Numbered from the stretch's first letter, positions 25,601 to 33,551 are shown. The stretch: 33,702 bases of DNA from Pseudomonas sp. Irchel s3h17 (GCF_900187505.1 NZ_FYDL01000027.1:1-33702), one strand, 5' to 3'. Translations and numbers: made by a program. Notes: generated by a model not told the origin, from the sequence alone.

Positions 25601-27658
25601 ATTCATATCGGCGAAAGCGGAAAACTGAAACACGCAATCCGAGACGCCCCCCTGGAGCGAGCCGAGTTTCGGACAGCCCTGTCACTCCCCCCCACACCCA
25701 AACCGGTCATTGAGACCCTGCGCCTGCTCGGGTCCGAAGGCTATCGCCGCAGCACCGGCGACCAACCACGCACACTGGAAGATCGCACACGAGAGCTTTA
25801 TCCCAACCTTCCCCCCGAAGAGATCCAGACCCTGCTCCAACGACTGCAAAGCCACCCCGACGGCCCGCGCGCGGAACTCTCACGCCTGCGCAACGAGTAC
25901 TACCAACTTGAGGAGGACCTGCATATCTGGGCCAACAATCCGCCCGCCGTACACCCGCAAACCCATGTCGCGCTCAGTGAACAGGCGTTGCTGACCGAGA
26001 CCCAGAACCGCCGATTGCTCAGGGCGCAAATACTCCGCTGCTGGCGCCGGGAAACTGATTTTACCGATGAGCATTTGGGGGCCATGAGCGGCCACATCTT
26101 CAACTTCTCCCAACCCATCATCGGCGATCTCCCGGTCCTGAGCGCCGACTTCGGTCATGTCTCCTCCTTGTCGCTCCACAACAGCGCGAGCGCACGCGCC
26201 CTTGACCCGTTCCTGGAACGCTTCCCGAACCTGCGCCACCTGGAGCTGCGCAACTTTACCCTGCAGGAGCTACCGCAACCGATCAATGCCCTGCCGGCAC
26301 TCGAGGAGCTGATACTGAGCGACTGCGGCCTTGTCCTCACCGCCGAAAGCCAGGCAACACTGGCATCGCTGAGCAAGCTTTCCGTTCTGGACCTGTACAA
26401 CAATCCATTGGGTCTCACACCCAGCCTGGCAGCCATGCCCGAACTGATCTACATCGACCTTTCCAAGACCGGAATTTCCAGCATTCCCGATGGCCTGGTG
26501 AATCACCCTCGCATTCGAACAGCTCTTTTCGATGACAACCAGATCACCGAATTACCCGCTGCCCTCTTCGATCTTCCCGGCAACATCAGTGAGGGATTTG
26601 ATTTTGGCAACAACCCACTGTCCTCGGTCACCCGAGAACGGGTAAAAATTCACTACGACCAGACCGAGAAAGACTTCGGGGTCTACGCCCAGCAGGCGGA
26701 TATCGAACGAGTCCAAGCGCTGTATCCCGCCCTGGACACTGAAGAAGCCAGTGAATTCCTCTATAGATTGCCCGGAACACTGACAGACGGTCGAGCCGAC
26801 CTGGCACGTCGCGAGCTTGAGCTCAGCCGACTCCGTAACGAGCTGAGCCTATGGACGGCCAACGTGCCCGCCACCCACCCGGTTACTGGCGCTCCCCTGA
26901 CGGCTGACGAGCTGTTTGCCGAGCACGTCAAAAGGGATGAATTCAAGCAAAAGCTGGAACAGTGCTGGCGACAGATACCGACCGAAAGCATCGCTGTCAG
27001 CGAATATGGATTCACCTCACACCTGACAATCATGGGCGACTTGCCGGTACTGACAGCCGACTTCGGCCATGTGCCTGAAATGTATCTGACGAGCGCAGGC
27101 GACATCGCCCCACGACTCAGCCGATTCCTCGATGCTTTTCCGAACCTGGACAGCCTGACCGTGCGCGGATACCAACTGGATAACATCCCCGATGGTGTCT
27201 TCAGAATGAGCCGGCTGACAGTACTGAGCTTGTCTGAATGCAGGATCACCCTGACCCAGGAAACCGTCGATGGATTGGCGGGCATGAATAATCTTGACCA
27301 CTTGAACCTGCGGAACAATCCGCTAGGCCTTAGCCCTGATCTCAGCCAGATGACGGAGATATCGTCATTGGACCTGAGCCATACCGGCATCACCGAAATC
27401 CCGAGAGGCGTGCTGAGCATCAATTCCTGGACGGATGCCGACCTGAGCAACAACGCCATTACCGAGATGCCAGTCGAGCTCCTGGAGGTCGATCCCGGTG
27501 TCGGTGAAAGCTTTGACTTCAGCGCCAATCCATTCACCGAACACAGCATGCAACGCATCGCCGCTTACTACCGGGCAACCGACAATGATCTCGGGTTCGC
27601 GCAAAGCGACATACCTGCACCCATTGATCCAGCGCCTGATACTGCTATTGAAGCCTGA
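22628..27658 (+). CDS. giant DUF6543 (dermonecrotic-toxin-like) leucine-rich-repeat protein
   Basis: 1,676-residue protein. The N-terminus is His-rich (HHAATHNSHH), followed by VPDWLAKASLARRQALKR and FAEPLLRDALKTHF, the start of the DUF6543/dermonecrotic-toxin-like region of large Pseudomonas proteins. Hydrophobic segments at about 439-478 and 499-522 could enter membranes. From about 1056 and 1362 two copies of a helical linker (LSRLRNEYYQLEEDL, LSRLRNELSLW) each lead into five to six leucine-rich repeats (about 1167-1311 and 1470-1625). It ends soon after the second LRR block with no NEL ubiquitin-ligase domain. There is no classical signal peptide, so type III or type VI export is conceivable. 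I chose ATG 22628 (AAGGA 8 bases before) over 22529 and 22619. It faces opposite to its arginine-gene neighbours. A toxin or effector role is inference. Confidence 0.85.
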   Translation: MSLPEGQHHAATHNSHHSEHPDSHYHPLRNAVPDWLAKASLARRQALKRTRPQLLDRLTTAPATQHTELNALNAAHWSAQNAVDQALEHLQDVNSFAEPLLRDALKTHFDLEVDVKKTFLRLYIPATIPWFPIKSGAARTWTVSLLDAALHNFESKETEADAYEPDSTFITEPSATGQFTTLPALKATIGIPAFTRLCRELDIGAQYKTYLEDNLGVSNPVVAAVLQPKVIQSQKAALKAALRFAWMNGHIQSDYFLLIQGMLEGVRGMKLEGEALHCHDLRIMSSTLTGIVLFAPNLEQSRRPVRVVAYVPDDPNHPIREYPSTADFMRRLTEQLRDTDYRAFFSRFIAHEHRGYFFGNLANRLTEVTWHQHQQGDPRASWRESAIDNPDLQFSATPIRRRLWQHLYQGKLNKILNDARVMAVSTATTDQKARWALWDSFVNIATSILESAVLVVAPFVPFAGELMMAYMAYQLLDETFESIVDWAQGLKSEAFEHFMGVVESVIQLGTFAAGGVVAAGEFRTLLPKEIVTFIDQFKPVSAHGGKTRYWKPDLSAYELKTQLPEGSKPDAQGFYQHQGKRVVQIEGKHYSVQTAADTNACYLQHPTRPDAYRSPLKHNGSGAWKTELDHPLHWDKARLVRRLGHNVDAFTDLELDQALDISNGHENVLRKMHVHSESEPPLLTDTLERMRIEKAIQGLIDQLNSDDPLVYRKADPQAQLQLLTSDGLWPESKALRFLDADGQPAWEFSAKEHLPVIQIHEAQLNNGDLLKTVLESLDQSEIKTMFGESFGDPTLNLDIRASRLRKKLGQIAKDKRATLFESRYRGQEATQDPHAQTIIEAAPGLPRSVARELLSLARGDELKEIDNGHLPKRLEDLAQQANEEVRVTRAYEGLYLDSPDSADTERLALRSLERLPGWSSDVRIDIHDQAFEGPQVDGIGDAQAPIRKVLVLTSDGRYQAYDDEGLQLSAATDLYGAVLQALPDAQRNSLGIHIGESGKLKHAIRDAPLERAEFRTALSLPPTPKPVIETLRLLGSEGYRRSTGDQPRTLEDRTRELYPNLPPEEIQTLLQRLQSHPDGPRAELSRLRNEYYQLEEDLHIWANNPPAVHPQTHVALSEQALLTETQNRRLLRAQILRCWRRETDFTDEHLGAMSGHIFNFSQPIIGDLPVLSADFGHVSSLSLHNSASARALDPFLERFPNLRHLELRNFTLQELPQPINALPALEELILSDCGLVLTAESQATLASLSKLSVLDLYNNPLGLTPSLAAMPELIYIDLSKTGISSIPDGLVNHPRIRTALFDDNQITELPAALFDLPGNISEGFDFGNNPLSSVTRERVKIHYDQTEKDFGVYAQQADIERVQALYPALDTEEASEFLYRLPGTLTDGRADLARRELELSRLRNELSLWTANVPATHPVTGAPLTADELFAEHVKRDEFKQKLEQCWRQIPTESIAVSEYGFTSHLTIMGDLPVLTADFGHVPEMYLTSAGDIAPRLSRFLDAFPNLDSLTVRGYQLDNIPDGVFRMSRLTVLSLSECRITLTQETVDGLAGMNNLDHLNLRNNPLGLSPDLSQMTEISSLDLSHTGITEIPRGVLSINSWTDADLSNNAITEMPVELLEVDPGVGESFDFSANPFTEHSMQRIAAYYRATDNDLGFAQSDIPAPIDPAPDTAIEA

Positions 27659-27676
27659 ATACTCGCTATTGGATCA

Positions 27677-27706
27677 GGCCATGGGGAGCTCGCGCTCCCC
27701 ATGGCC
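27677..27706. terminator. strong hairpin between the LRR gene and argR
   Basis: GGCCATGGGGAGC (27677-27689) pairs with GCTCCCCATGGCC (27694-27706), a perfect 13-bp stem with a 4-base loop, between the two converging stop codons. There is little T-run on either strand, so the hairpin may pause or stabilise both transcripts instead of ending them cleanly. Confidence 0.65.
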
Positions 27707-27715
27707 AACCGCGGT

Positions 27716-28696
27716 CTAGCCGCGTTCGGACGGCACCGACGACAGCTCGAACGGGCTGCTGCTGCGGCGCTGGTTACGGTCTTCACGCGGCGTGGCACCG
27801 AAGAAGTTGCGGTAGGCGCTGGAGAAATGCGGCCCGGAGGAGAAGCCACAGGACAAGCCGATCTGAATGATCGACTTGCTGGTTTGCATCAACATCTGCC
27901 GGGCCTTGTTCAGGCGTAACTCCAGGTAGTACTGGCTCGGCACACGATTGAGGTACTGCTTGAAAATCCGCTCCAGCTGCCGACGGGACACGCACACATG
28001 CTGGGCGATTTCGTCGGTGGTGAGCGGCTCTTCGATGTTGGCTTCCATCAGCAACACGGCTTGCGTGAGTTTCGGATGGCTGGAGCCCAGGCGGTTCTGC
28101 AACGGAATGCGCTGACGCTCCCCGCCTTCGCGAATGCGCTCGACCACCAGCTCTTCGGACACCGCACCGGCCAGCTCGGCACCGTGATCACGGGCCAGCA
28201 CCGCCAGCAACAGGTCGAGCACCGACATGCCGCCGCACGCCGTCAGGCGATCACGATCCCAATCGAACAGATGACTGGTGGCAATGACCTTGGGGAAGCG
28301 CTCGGCGAAATCGTCCTGCCAACGCCAGTGCACCGCTGCACGGTAACCATCGAGCAATCCGAGCTGCGCCAGGGGATACACCCCGGCCGACAGGCCACCG
28401 ATCACACTGCCGGCACGCACCAGTTGCTTGAGCGCGCTGCTCAGGGCCGGGGTCAATGCGGTCGGCGGCTCATCGGCGAGCAGAAACACCTTCTGGAAGT
28501 TTTCCAGCTTGCCGGTCCAGGCCTCGCCCGGCAACTGCCAGGCCCCTTCGGCCGGCGGTTCGGCCTGCAGGAACACCAGCTCGTAAACCACTTCCGGATG
28601 CACGCGCTGGGCAACACGCAAGGCCTCCTCGGCCAGCGCCAGCGTCAAGGCTTTAGTGCTGGGCCAAATCAGGAAACCAATTCGATGGGCAGTCAT
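27716..28696 (-). CDS. argR: arginine-responsive regulator ArgR (AraC family)
   Basis: 326-residue AraC/XylS-type regulator. The N-terminal GATase1-like ligand domain spans about 1-195 (GGLSAGVYPLAQLGLL). The C-terminal DNA-binding domain spans about 215-315 (TTDEIAQHVCVSRRQLERIFKQ, then CGFSSGPHFSSAYRNFFG). It matches P. aeruginosa ArgR, which activates the AST and aot operons and represses arginine biosynthesis. It is unrelated to E. coli ArgR. I chose ATG 28696, since the only upstream in-frame start is TTG. It is the last gene of the aot operon, 114 bases after aotP. Confidence 0.96.
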   Translation of the reverse strand: MTAHRIGFLIWPSTKALTLALAEEALRVAQRVHPEVVYELVFLQAEPPAEGAWQLPGEAWTGKLENFQKVFLLADEPPTALTPALSSALKQLVRAGSVIGGLSAGVYPLAQLGLLDGYRAAVHWRWQDDFAERFPKVIATSHLFDWDRDRLTACGGMSVLDLLLAVLARDHGAELAGAVSEELVVERIREGGERQRIPLQNRLGSSHPKLTQAVLLMEANIEEPLTTDEIAQHVCVSRRQLERIFKQYLNRVPSQYYLELRLNKARQMLMQTSKSIIQIGLSCGFSSGPHFSSAYRNFFGATPREDRNQRRSSSPFELSSVPSERG

Positions 28697-28746
28697 GGCG
28701 GGCAATCCGAAACGAAAACAGTGTTAAAAGCCGAAGGCGGCTGCAA

Positions 28747-28792
28747 CCAAATTAGACCATCTGGCGCGCGGTGCGCAGCATGACCTAATTGG
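28747..28792. other. imperfect inverted repeat between aotP and argR
   Basis: CCAAATTAGACCAT (28747-28760) and ATGACCTAATTGG (28780-28792) are near complements across a GC-rich centre that can pair by itself. It could be an operator of dyad form or a long mRNA hairpin that lowers argR expression relative to aotP. Confidence 0.4.
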
Positions 28793-28809
28793 GTGCATAA
28801 CGGGAGCGA

Positions 28810-29574
28810 TTACTTCAGGCTGCCCGAGAGGAATTGCTGCAAGCGTTCGGATTGAGGATTGACCAGCACTTCACGCGGGTTGCCGCTCTCCTCGACAACG
28901 CCTTGGTGCAGGAACACCAGCTGGTTCGACACTTCACGGGCAAAGCCCATTTCGTGGGTCACCACCACCATGGTCCGGCCTTCCTGGGCCAGGGCCTTCA
29001 TGACTTTCAGCACGTCGCCGACCAGCTCAGGGTCCAGCGCCGAAGTCGGCTCGTCGAACAGCATCACCTCAGGCTCCATCGCCAGCGCACGGGCGATCGC
29101 CACACGCTGCTGCTCACCGCCGGACATGTGGCCCGGGTAGGCGTCCTTGCGATGGGATACGCCGACCTTGGCCAGGTACATCTCGGCCTTTTCACGAGCC
29201 TCGGCCTTGGACATGCCGAGCACATGCACCGGCGCTTCCATGATGTTTTCCAGCGCGGTCATGTGCGACCACAGATTGAAATGCTGGAACACCATCGACA
29301 GGCGCGAACGCATGCGTTGCAGCTGCTTGGGATCGGCCGCCTTCAGCGCGCCGTCCTTGTTCGCCACCAGCTTGAGCTCTTCGTTGTTGAGCAGGATCTT
29401 GCCAGCGTGGGGTTGCTCAAGCAGGTTGATGCAACGCAGGAAGGTACTTTTGCCGGAGCCACTGGAGCCGATGATGCTGATCACATCGCCCGCCGCTGCC
29501 TTCAGGGACACGCCCTTGAGCACTTCGTGACTGCCATAGCGCTTATGCAGGTCTTGGACTTCAAGTTTGTACAT
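28810..29574 (-). CDS. aotP: arginine/ornithine ABC transporter ATPase AotP
   Basis: 254-residue HisP-type ATPase that drives uptake by AotJQM. Walker A GSSGSGKST near residue 38, LSMVFQHFNLW (Q-loop), signature MSGGEQQRVAIARAL, Walker B VMLFDEPTSALD and the H-loop VVVTHEMGFA are all intact. I chose ATG 29574 (MYKLEVQDLHKRYG) over a GTG 15 bases upstream, although the ribosome-binding site is weak. The gap to the upstream deacylase gene is 23 bases. Confidence 0.95.
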   Translation of the reverse strand: MYKLEVQDLHKRYGSHEVLKGVSLKAAAGDVISIIGSSGSGKSTFLRCINLLEQPHAGKILLNNEELKLVANKDGALKAADPKQLQRMRSRLSMVFQHFNLWSHMTALENIMEAPVHVLGMSKAEAREKAEMYLAKVGVSHRKDAYPGHMSGGEQQRVAIARALAMEPEVMLFDEPTSALDPELVGDVLKVMKALAQEGRTMVVVTHEMGFAREVSNQLVFLHQGVVEESGNPREVLVNPQSERLQQFLSGSLK

Positions 29575-29597
29575 GCTGTCGGTTCTCACAAAAACAG

Positions 29598-30710
29598 TCA
29601 GTCGTTGAGCAAGCGCCCGTGACGCAGCGCTTCGCGCCCCGCCACCTTGGCCAGCCAGAAACCGGGTTGGGCGTACCGCAGCCGTTCAACGGCAAACAGC
29701 ACACCGGCCGTACCAGCACATACCGTGCTGACCCGATCAGCCAAAGGATCGATCACCTCAAAAATCTCGTCACCGGCCTCGACCCACTCACCAGGTTGAC
29801 GCAAAAAACTCACCACACCGGGGTGCGGTGCAAACAGCAATTCGGTGCCGTCGAACGGCAGGCCTTCGCAGGCTTCATGGGAAGGCTTCGGCCATTCACC
29901 ACTGATCAGCCCCTGCTCCGCCAGGAACGCCAGAATGCCTTCGGCGTGCGCGCAGGCCGCCGGGCGCCCGGTATCGGCCTGACCACCCAACTCGAGGGTA
30001 GTCGCCAGGCAAGCCAATGGAATCTGCGCATCGGGGAACTGCCGGGACAGGCGCAACCACGGCAGCGAACAGGCCTCGTCAAACGAGCTGCCACCGGAAT
30101 CCTCCGCCAGCAGTCCGACCCGCACATTCAGGTGCGCGGCCAACGAACGCCAGTGCGGCCAGTGCTGTGGCAAGGCGTACATATGCAACGCCGCTTCGGC
30201 ATCGCAATGCAGGTCCAGCACCACATCCGCCGTACACGCATGAGCGAGCAGCACACGCTGCATGCCCTGCAACTGGCTACTGGCCGGCGGCAACGCGGCC
30301 AACGCATCGCCCATGGCCTGACGGATCAGTTGCACATTGGCGTGAGCATCATCCCCCAGCAGCCCGTCCAGCAGGGCGGCCACGGGAGCACTCAGTTCAA
30401 CGAAGTCGCGGTTGAAATTCTTGCCGCTACCGGCTTCGAAGCGTCCCTGGTGATTGCCTTGCAGCAATTGCCCGAGCCCCAATGGGTTGGCCACCGGCAC
30501 CAGCTCGATCACGCCTTTCAGGGCGCCCTGCGCTTCCAGTTCGGCCAGGCGCTTTTTCAGCTCCCAGGCCGTGCGCATCCCCGGCAATTCGTCGGCGTGC
30601 AGGCTGGCCTGGATATAGGCCTTGCGCTCGCCACTGCCGAAGCGGAACACCGAAATCCGGCGCTCGCTGCCCAGGTGGCTCCACGGCAAAGCGTGATCGA
30701 TACGTTCCAT
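29598..30710 (-). CDS. AstE/aspartoacylase-family zinc deacylase of the aot operon
   Basis: 370-residue protein of the succinylglutamate desuccinylase/aspartoacylase family (PF04952 type). Likely zinc ligands are H38 and E41 in SLHADELPG and H168 in LDLHCDAEA. A C-terminal beta domain (GVVSFLRQPGEWVEAGDEIFEVIDP) resembles that of larger deacylases. It is the counterpart of PAO1 PA0891. Its start is 1 base after the aotM stop, so it is clearly in the operon. The substrate is unknown. An N-acyl form of arginine or ornithine brought in by Aot is a reasonable idea. Confidence 0.85.
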   Translation of the reverse strand: MERIDHALPWSHLGSERRISVFRFGSGERKAYIQASLHADELPGMRTAWELKKRLAELEAQGALKGVIELVPVANPLGLGQLLQGNHQGRFEAGSGKNFNRDFVELSAPVAALLDGLLGDDAHANVQLIRQAMGDALAALPPASSQLQGMQRVLLAHACTADVVLDLHCDAEAALHMYALPQHWPHWRSLAAHLNVRVGLLAEDSGGSSFDEACSLPWLRLSRQFPDAQIPLACLATTLELGGQADTGRPAACAHAEGILAFLAEQGLISGEWPKPSHEACEGLPFDGTELLFAPHPGVVSFLRQPGEWVEAGDEIFEVIDPLADRVSTVCAGTAGVLFAVERLRYAQPGFWLAKVAGREALRHGRLLND

Positions 30711-30711
30711 A

Positions 30712-31410
30712 TCAGTGCTTCCGCGGAGCCAGGTAGCCCAGCCAACGACGCTCGGCGAGCTTGAACAGGCGCACCAGAATGAACGTCAGGCACAGGTAGA
30801 AAACACCGGCGGTGATGTAGGCCTCGAACGGCAAGTAATACTGGGCGTTCACGGTACGCGCGGCACCGGTGATGTCGATCAGGGTCACGATGGACGCCAG
30901 ACTGGTGGTCTGCAGCATCATGATCACTTCGTTGCTGTACTGCGGCAGTGCCCGACGCAGGGCCGACGGCAGCAGGATGCGCTTGTACATCTTGATGCGC
31001 GACATGCCCATGGCCTTGGCCGCTTCGATTTCACCATTGGGCGTGGCCCGCAGGCTGCCGGCAATGATTTCCGCCGTGTAGGCACTGGTGTTGATGGCGA
31101 ACGCCAGGCAGGCACAGAACGTCGCGCTGGACAGCCATGGCCAGAAAATACTCTCACGCACTGCTTCGAACTGCGCCAGACCGTAGTAGATCAGGAACAG
31201 CTGCACCAGCATCGGCGTACCACGAATCACGTAGGTGAAGAGCCAGGCACTCATATTGACGATCGGCTGCTTGGAGACACGCATCAACCCCAGCGGCAGC
31301 GCCGCCAGCAGGCCGAAAAACAGCGACAGTGCGAGCAGTTTCAGGGTGATCAGCAGGCCGCCGAGGTACAGCGGCAGTGCCTCCAAAATGACGTTGTAGT
31401 CGAAGATCAT
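30712..31410 (-). CDS. aotM: arginine/ornithine ABC transporter permease AotM
   Basis: 232-residue HisM-type inner-membrane permease with five to six hydrophobic helices and the EAA loop EAAKAMGMSRIKMYKRILLP that contacts AotP. LFTYVIRGTPMLVQLFLIYYG is the usual family segment. Its ATG overlaps the aotQ stop by four bases (ATGA), typical of permease pairs. Confidence 0.95.
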   Translation of the reverse strand: MIFDYNVILEALPLYLGGLLITLKLLALSLFFGLLAALPLGLMRVSKQPIVNMSAWLFTYVIRGTPMLVQLFLIYYGLAQFEAVRESIFWPWLSSATFCACLAFAINTSAYTAEIIAGSLRATPNGEIEAAKAMGMSRIKMYKRILLPSALRRALPQYSNEVIMMLQTTSLASIVTLIDITGAARTVNAQYYLPFEAYITAGVFYLCLTFILVRLFKLAERRWLGYLAPRKH

Positions 31411-32096
31411 AGATCAGCCGCCCTTACGCCTACCGAGTAGCGCTTCTCAAGGTGACGCAATGCCAGCAACGAGACACTGGTGATCACCAGGTACATCGCC
31501 GCCACCGCGAGGAAGAAGGTAAAAGGCTCGCGAGTGGCATCCGCCGCCTGCTTGGCCTTGAACATCATGTCTTGCAGACCGACCACCGAAATCAGCGCGG
31601 TTGCCTTGGTCAGTACCAGCCAGTTATTGGTAAAGCCGGGAATCGCCAGGCGAATCATCTGCGGCACCAATACCCGGAAAAACACCTGGAAGCTGCTCAT
31701 GCCGTAAGCCATGCCGGCTTCGGCCTGGCCTTTGGGGATGGCCATGAACGCCCCGCGGAAGGTTTCCGACAGGTACGCACCGAAGATGAAGCCCAGGGTA
31801 CCGATACCGGCCGCCAGTGGATTCAGGTCGATGTAGTCGTCATAGCCGAGCAATGGCACCACACGATTGAGCAGGTCCTGGCCGCCGTAGAAAATCAGCA
31901 GGATCAGCACCAGATCGGGAATCCCGCGGATCACCGTGGAATACAGATCGCCCAGCCAGGCCAGCCAGCGTACCGGCGACAGGCGCAGCGCGACCCCGAT
32001 CAGACCCAGAACAATGGCCAAGACCATGGACGACAAGGCGAGCTGAAGCGTCAGCCATGCGCCATCGAGGATGACAGCCCCGTAGCCTTTCAACAT
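31407..32096 (-). CDS. aotQ: arginine/ornithine ABC transporter permease AotQ
   Basis: 229-residue HisQ-type permease. STVIRGIPDLVLILLIFYGGQ and the EAA-like loop AEAGMAYGMSSFQVFFRVLVPQ mark the family, and the hydrophobic helices suit five transmembrane spans. It forms the membrane channel with AotM. It lies 91 bases after aotJ with a terminator-like hairpin between them. Confidence 0.95.
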   Translation of the reverse strand: MLKGYGAVILDGAWLTLQLALSSMVLAIVLGLIGVALRLSPVRWLAWLGDLYSTVIRGIPDLVLILLIFYGGQDLLNRVVPLLGYDDYIDLNPLAAGIGTLGFIFGAYLSETFRGAFMAIPKGQAEAGMAYGMSSFQVFFRVLVPQMIRLAIPGFTNNWLVLTKATALISVVGLQDMMFKAKQAADATREPFTFFLAVAAMYLVITSVSLLALRHLEKRYSVGVRAADL

Positions 32097-32121
32097 GTTT
32101 CAGGTCCTCGAAAGTTGGGAT

Positions 32122-32166
32122 GAAAAAATGGCGCAAACCTCAGAGCTCCTGCTGCTTGCGCCATTT
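32122..32166 (-). terminator. partial terminator between aotJ and aotQ
   Basis: On the minus strand an 11-bp stem (32166-32156 with 32136-32126, AAATGGCGCAA / TTGCGCCATTT) is followed by a T-run ending at 32123. It follows the aotJ stop by 21 bases and probably lets only part of the transcripts continue, so that the binding protein is made in excess over the membrane parts. Confidence 0.7.
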
Positions 32167-32187
32167 CGGACTTATCGCTGCGACGTA

Positions 32188-32964
32188 TTACTTGCCGTAA
32201 ATATCGAAGTCGAAGTACTTGTCCTGGATTTGCTTGTACTTGCCGTTCTCGCGAATGGTGGCGATGGCCGCGTTGATCTTGTCCAGATTAGCCTTGTCAC
32301 CCTTGCGTACCGCGATGCCTACGCCGTCGCCGAAGTATTTGACGTCGGTGAATGCCGGGCCCACGAACGCGAAACCTTTGCCGGAGTCGGTCTTCAGGAA
32401 GCCATCATTCAACAGGGTAGCGTCTGCCACGGTGCCGTCGAGGCGACCTGCAGCCACGTCCAGGTAGATTTCGTTCTGCGAGCCGTAAGGCTTGATTTCA
32501 GCCCCCAGTGGCGCCAGGACTTCACGGGCGAAACGCTCGTGGATCGAACCGCGCTGCACACCGATATTCTTGCCCTTGAGCTCGGTCAGGCCATCGCTGA
32601 CCTGGGTACCGGCCTTCATGACCAGGCGCGCCGGGGTGTTGTAGTACTTGCTGGTGAAGTCCACGGACTTCTTGCGATCGTCGGTGATCGACATGGAAGA
32701 CAGGATCGCGTCGATCTTGCGCACCTTGAGTGCCGGGATCAGACCGTCGAACTCTTGCTCGACCCAGACGCACTTGACCTTCATCTCTTCGCACAGGGCG
32801 TTGCCGATGTCGTAGTCGAAACCAACGATGCTGCCATCCGGCGCCTTGGATGCGAACGGAGGGTAAGCCGCCTCGATACCAATTTTCAGAGGCTTTTCAT
32901 CGGCGAACGTTGGCAAAGACAGCACGGACAGTGCCAGGGCGCCAAGAAGCACGAGTTTCTTCAT
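32188..32964 (-). CDS. aotJ: arginine/ornithine periplasmic binding protein AotJ
   Basis: 258-residue solute-binding protein with a signal peptide of about 21 residues (cleavage TFA-DE). The family-3 SBP signature GFDYDIGNALCEEM is present, as are IGIEAAYPPFA, the ligand-site ILSSMSITDDRKK and the hinge region. I chose ATG 32964 (GGAG 8 bases upstream, product MKKLVLLGA), not the long upstream extension to 33081. It is the first gene of the aotJQM-deacylase-aotP-argR operon. Confidence 0.95.
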   Translation of the reverse strand: MKKLVLLGALALSVLSLPTFADEKPLKIGIEAAYPPFASKAPDGSIVGFDYDIGNALCEEMKVKCVWVEQEFDGLIPALKVRKIDAILSSMSITDDRKKSVDFTSKYYNTPARLVMKAGTQVSDGLTELKGKNIGVQRGSIHERFAREVLAPLGAEIKPYGSQNEIYLDVAAGRLDGTVADATLLNDGFLKTDSGKGFAFVGPAFTDVKYFGDGVGIAVRKGDKANLDKINAAIATIRENGKYKQIQDKYFDFDIYGK

Positions 32965-33106
32965 CTTTGGACTCCATCGGTAAAGGGCGAAAACGGCAGA
33001 GTGAGCGACAGCCCAATATGCGAATGGGTGAAACGAAATAAACGCTGCTGCGTCCCGGCAATCGCGCGTTGAATTCAACACGGACTACGACGAGCGAGTG
33101 ATCGGC

Positions 33107-33149
33107 ATTCTAACGACAGGCCCGAGGTCGATATTTCTTCAATGCGACA
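33107..33149 (-). promoter_or_regulatory. aotJ promoter with ArgR half-site
   Basis: On the minus strand TGTCGC (33149-33144), 8 bases, then AA (33135-33134) match the ArgR half-site. Downstream, TAGAAT (33112-33107) is a good -10, while the region 17 bases before it (AATATC) is a poor -35. A weak -35 overlapped by an activator site fits ArgR-dependent activation. Confidence 0.5.
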
Positions 33150-33469
33150 ACATATTACAGAAGCACCGAGAAAGCCGTTCGAGCACGTTGACAGCCCTTG
33201 AGGTTTATGCAAGAGCAAAAGACATGGAACCGATCTATGTTGCAAATAGCGGGCCTATTATTCGCAAACCCTTCTAATCCGGCAAGCGCAGCGTAATGTC
33301 TTATTTTTTGTAGCGCTAACAAGCCCTGAAATCGGGCCTTTACGTTTCTCATTACCCCGAAAGCGGGCGAGCGGTTACACATTCAGTTACTTGAAGGGTG
33401 GCCGGTAACAGTGGGAATAGTCTTACGAACGAAGCCGATAATTATTGGCTGGTGATGATGCGGTGTAGG
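33150..33469. other. gene-free interval upstream of the aot promoter
   Basis: I see no gene. A short GC stem (GCCC/GGGC near 33324-33338) followed by CTTTACGTTT could be a weak plus-strand terminator. In PAO1 the gene beside aotJ is acsA. It is not here, and this stretch instead leads to the REPIN and the IS end. Confidence 0.4.
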
Positions 33470-33551
33470 ACCGGCCTCTTCGCGGGCAAGCCCGCTCCCA
33501 CAGGATTTTCACCGTACCCGTGGGAGCGGGCTTGCCCGCGAAGAGGCCGGT
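33470..33551. repeat. REPIN with 32-bp perfect arms
   Basis: Arm 33470-33501 and its exact complement 33520-33551 are separated by 18 bases. The inner 23 bases are the same REP sequence as at 17294-17357. The extra 9 bases (ACCGGCCTC/GAGGCCGGT) extend the symmetry. It lies 32 bases from the IS end. Confidence 0.92.

Noticed and set aside
33470..33551. Intrinsic terminator
   Set aside because: The long perfect arms and the match to 17294-17357 identify a REPIN, and no T-run follows.
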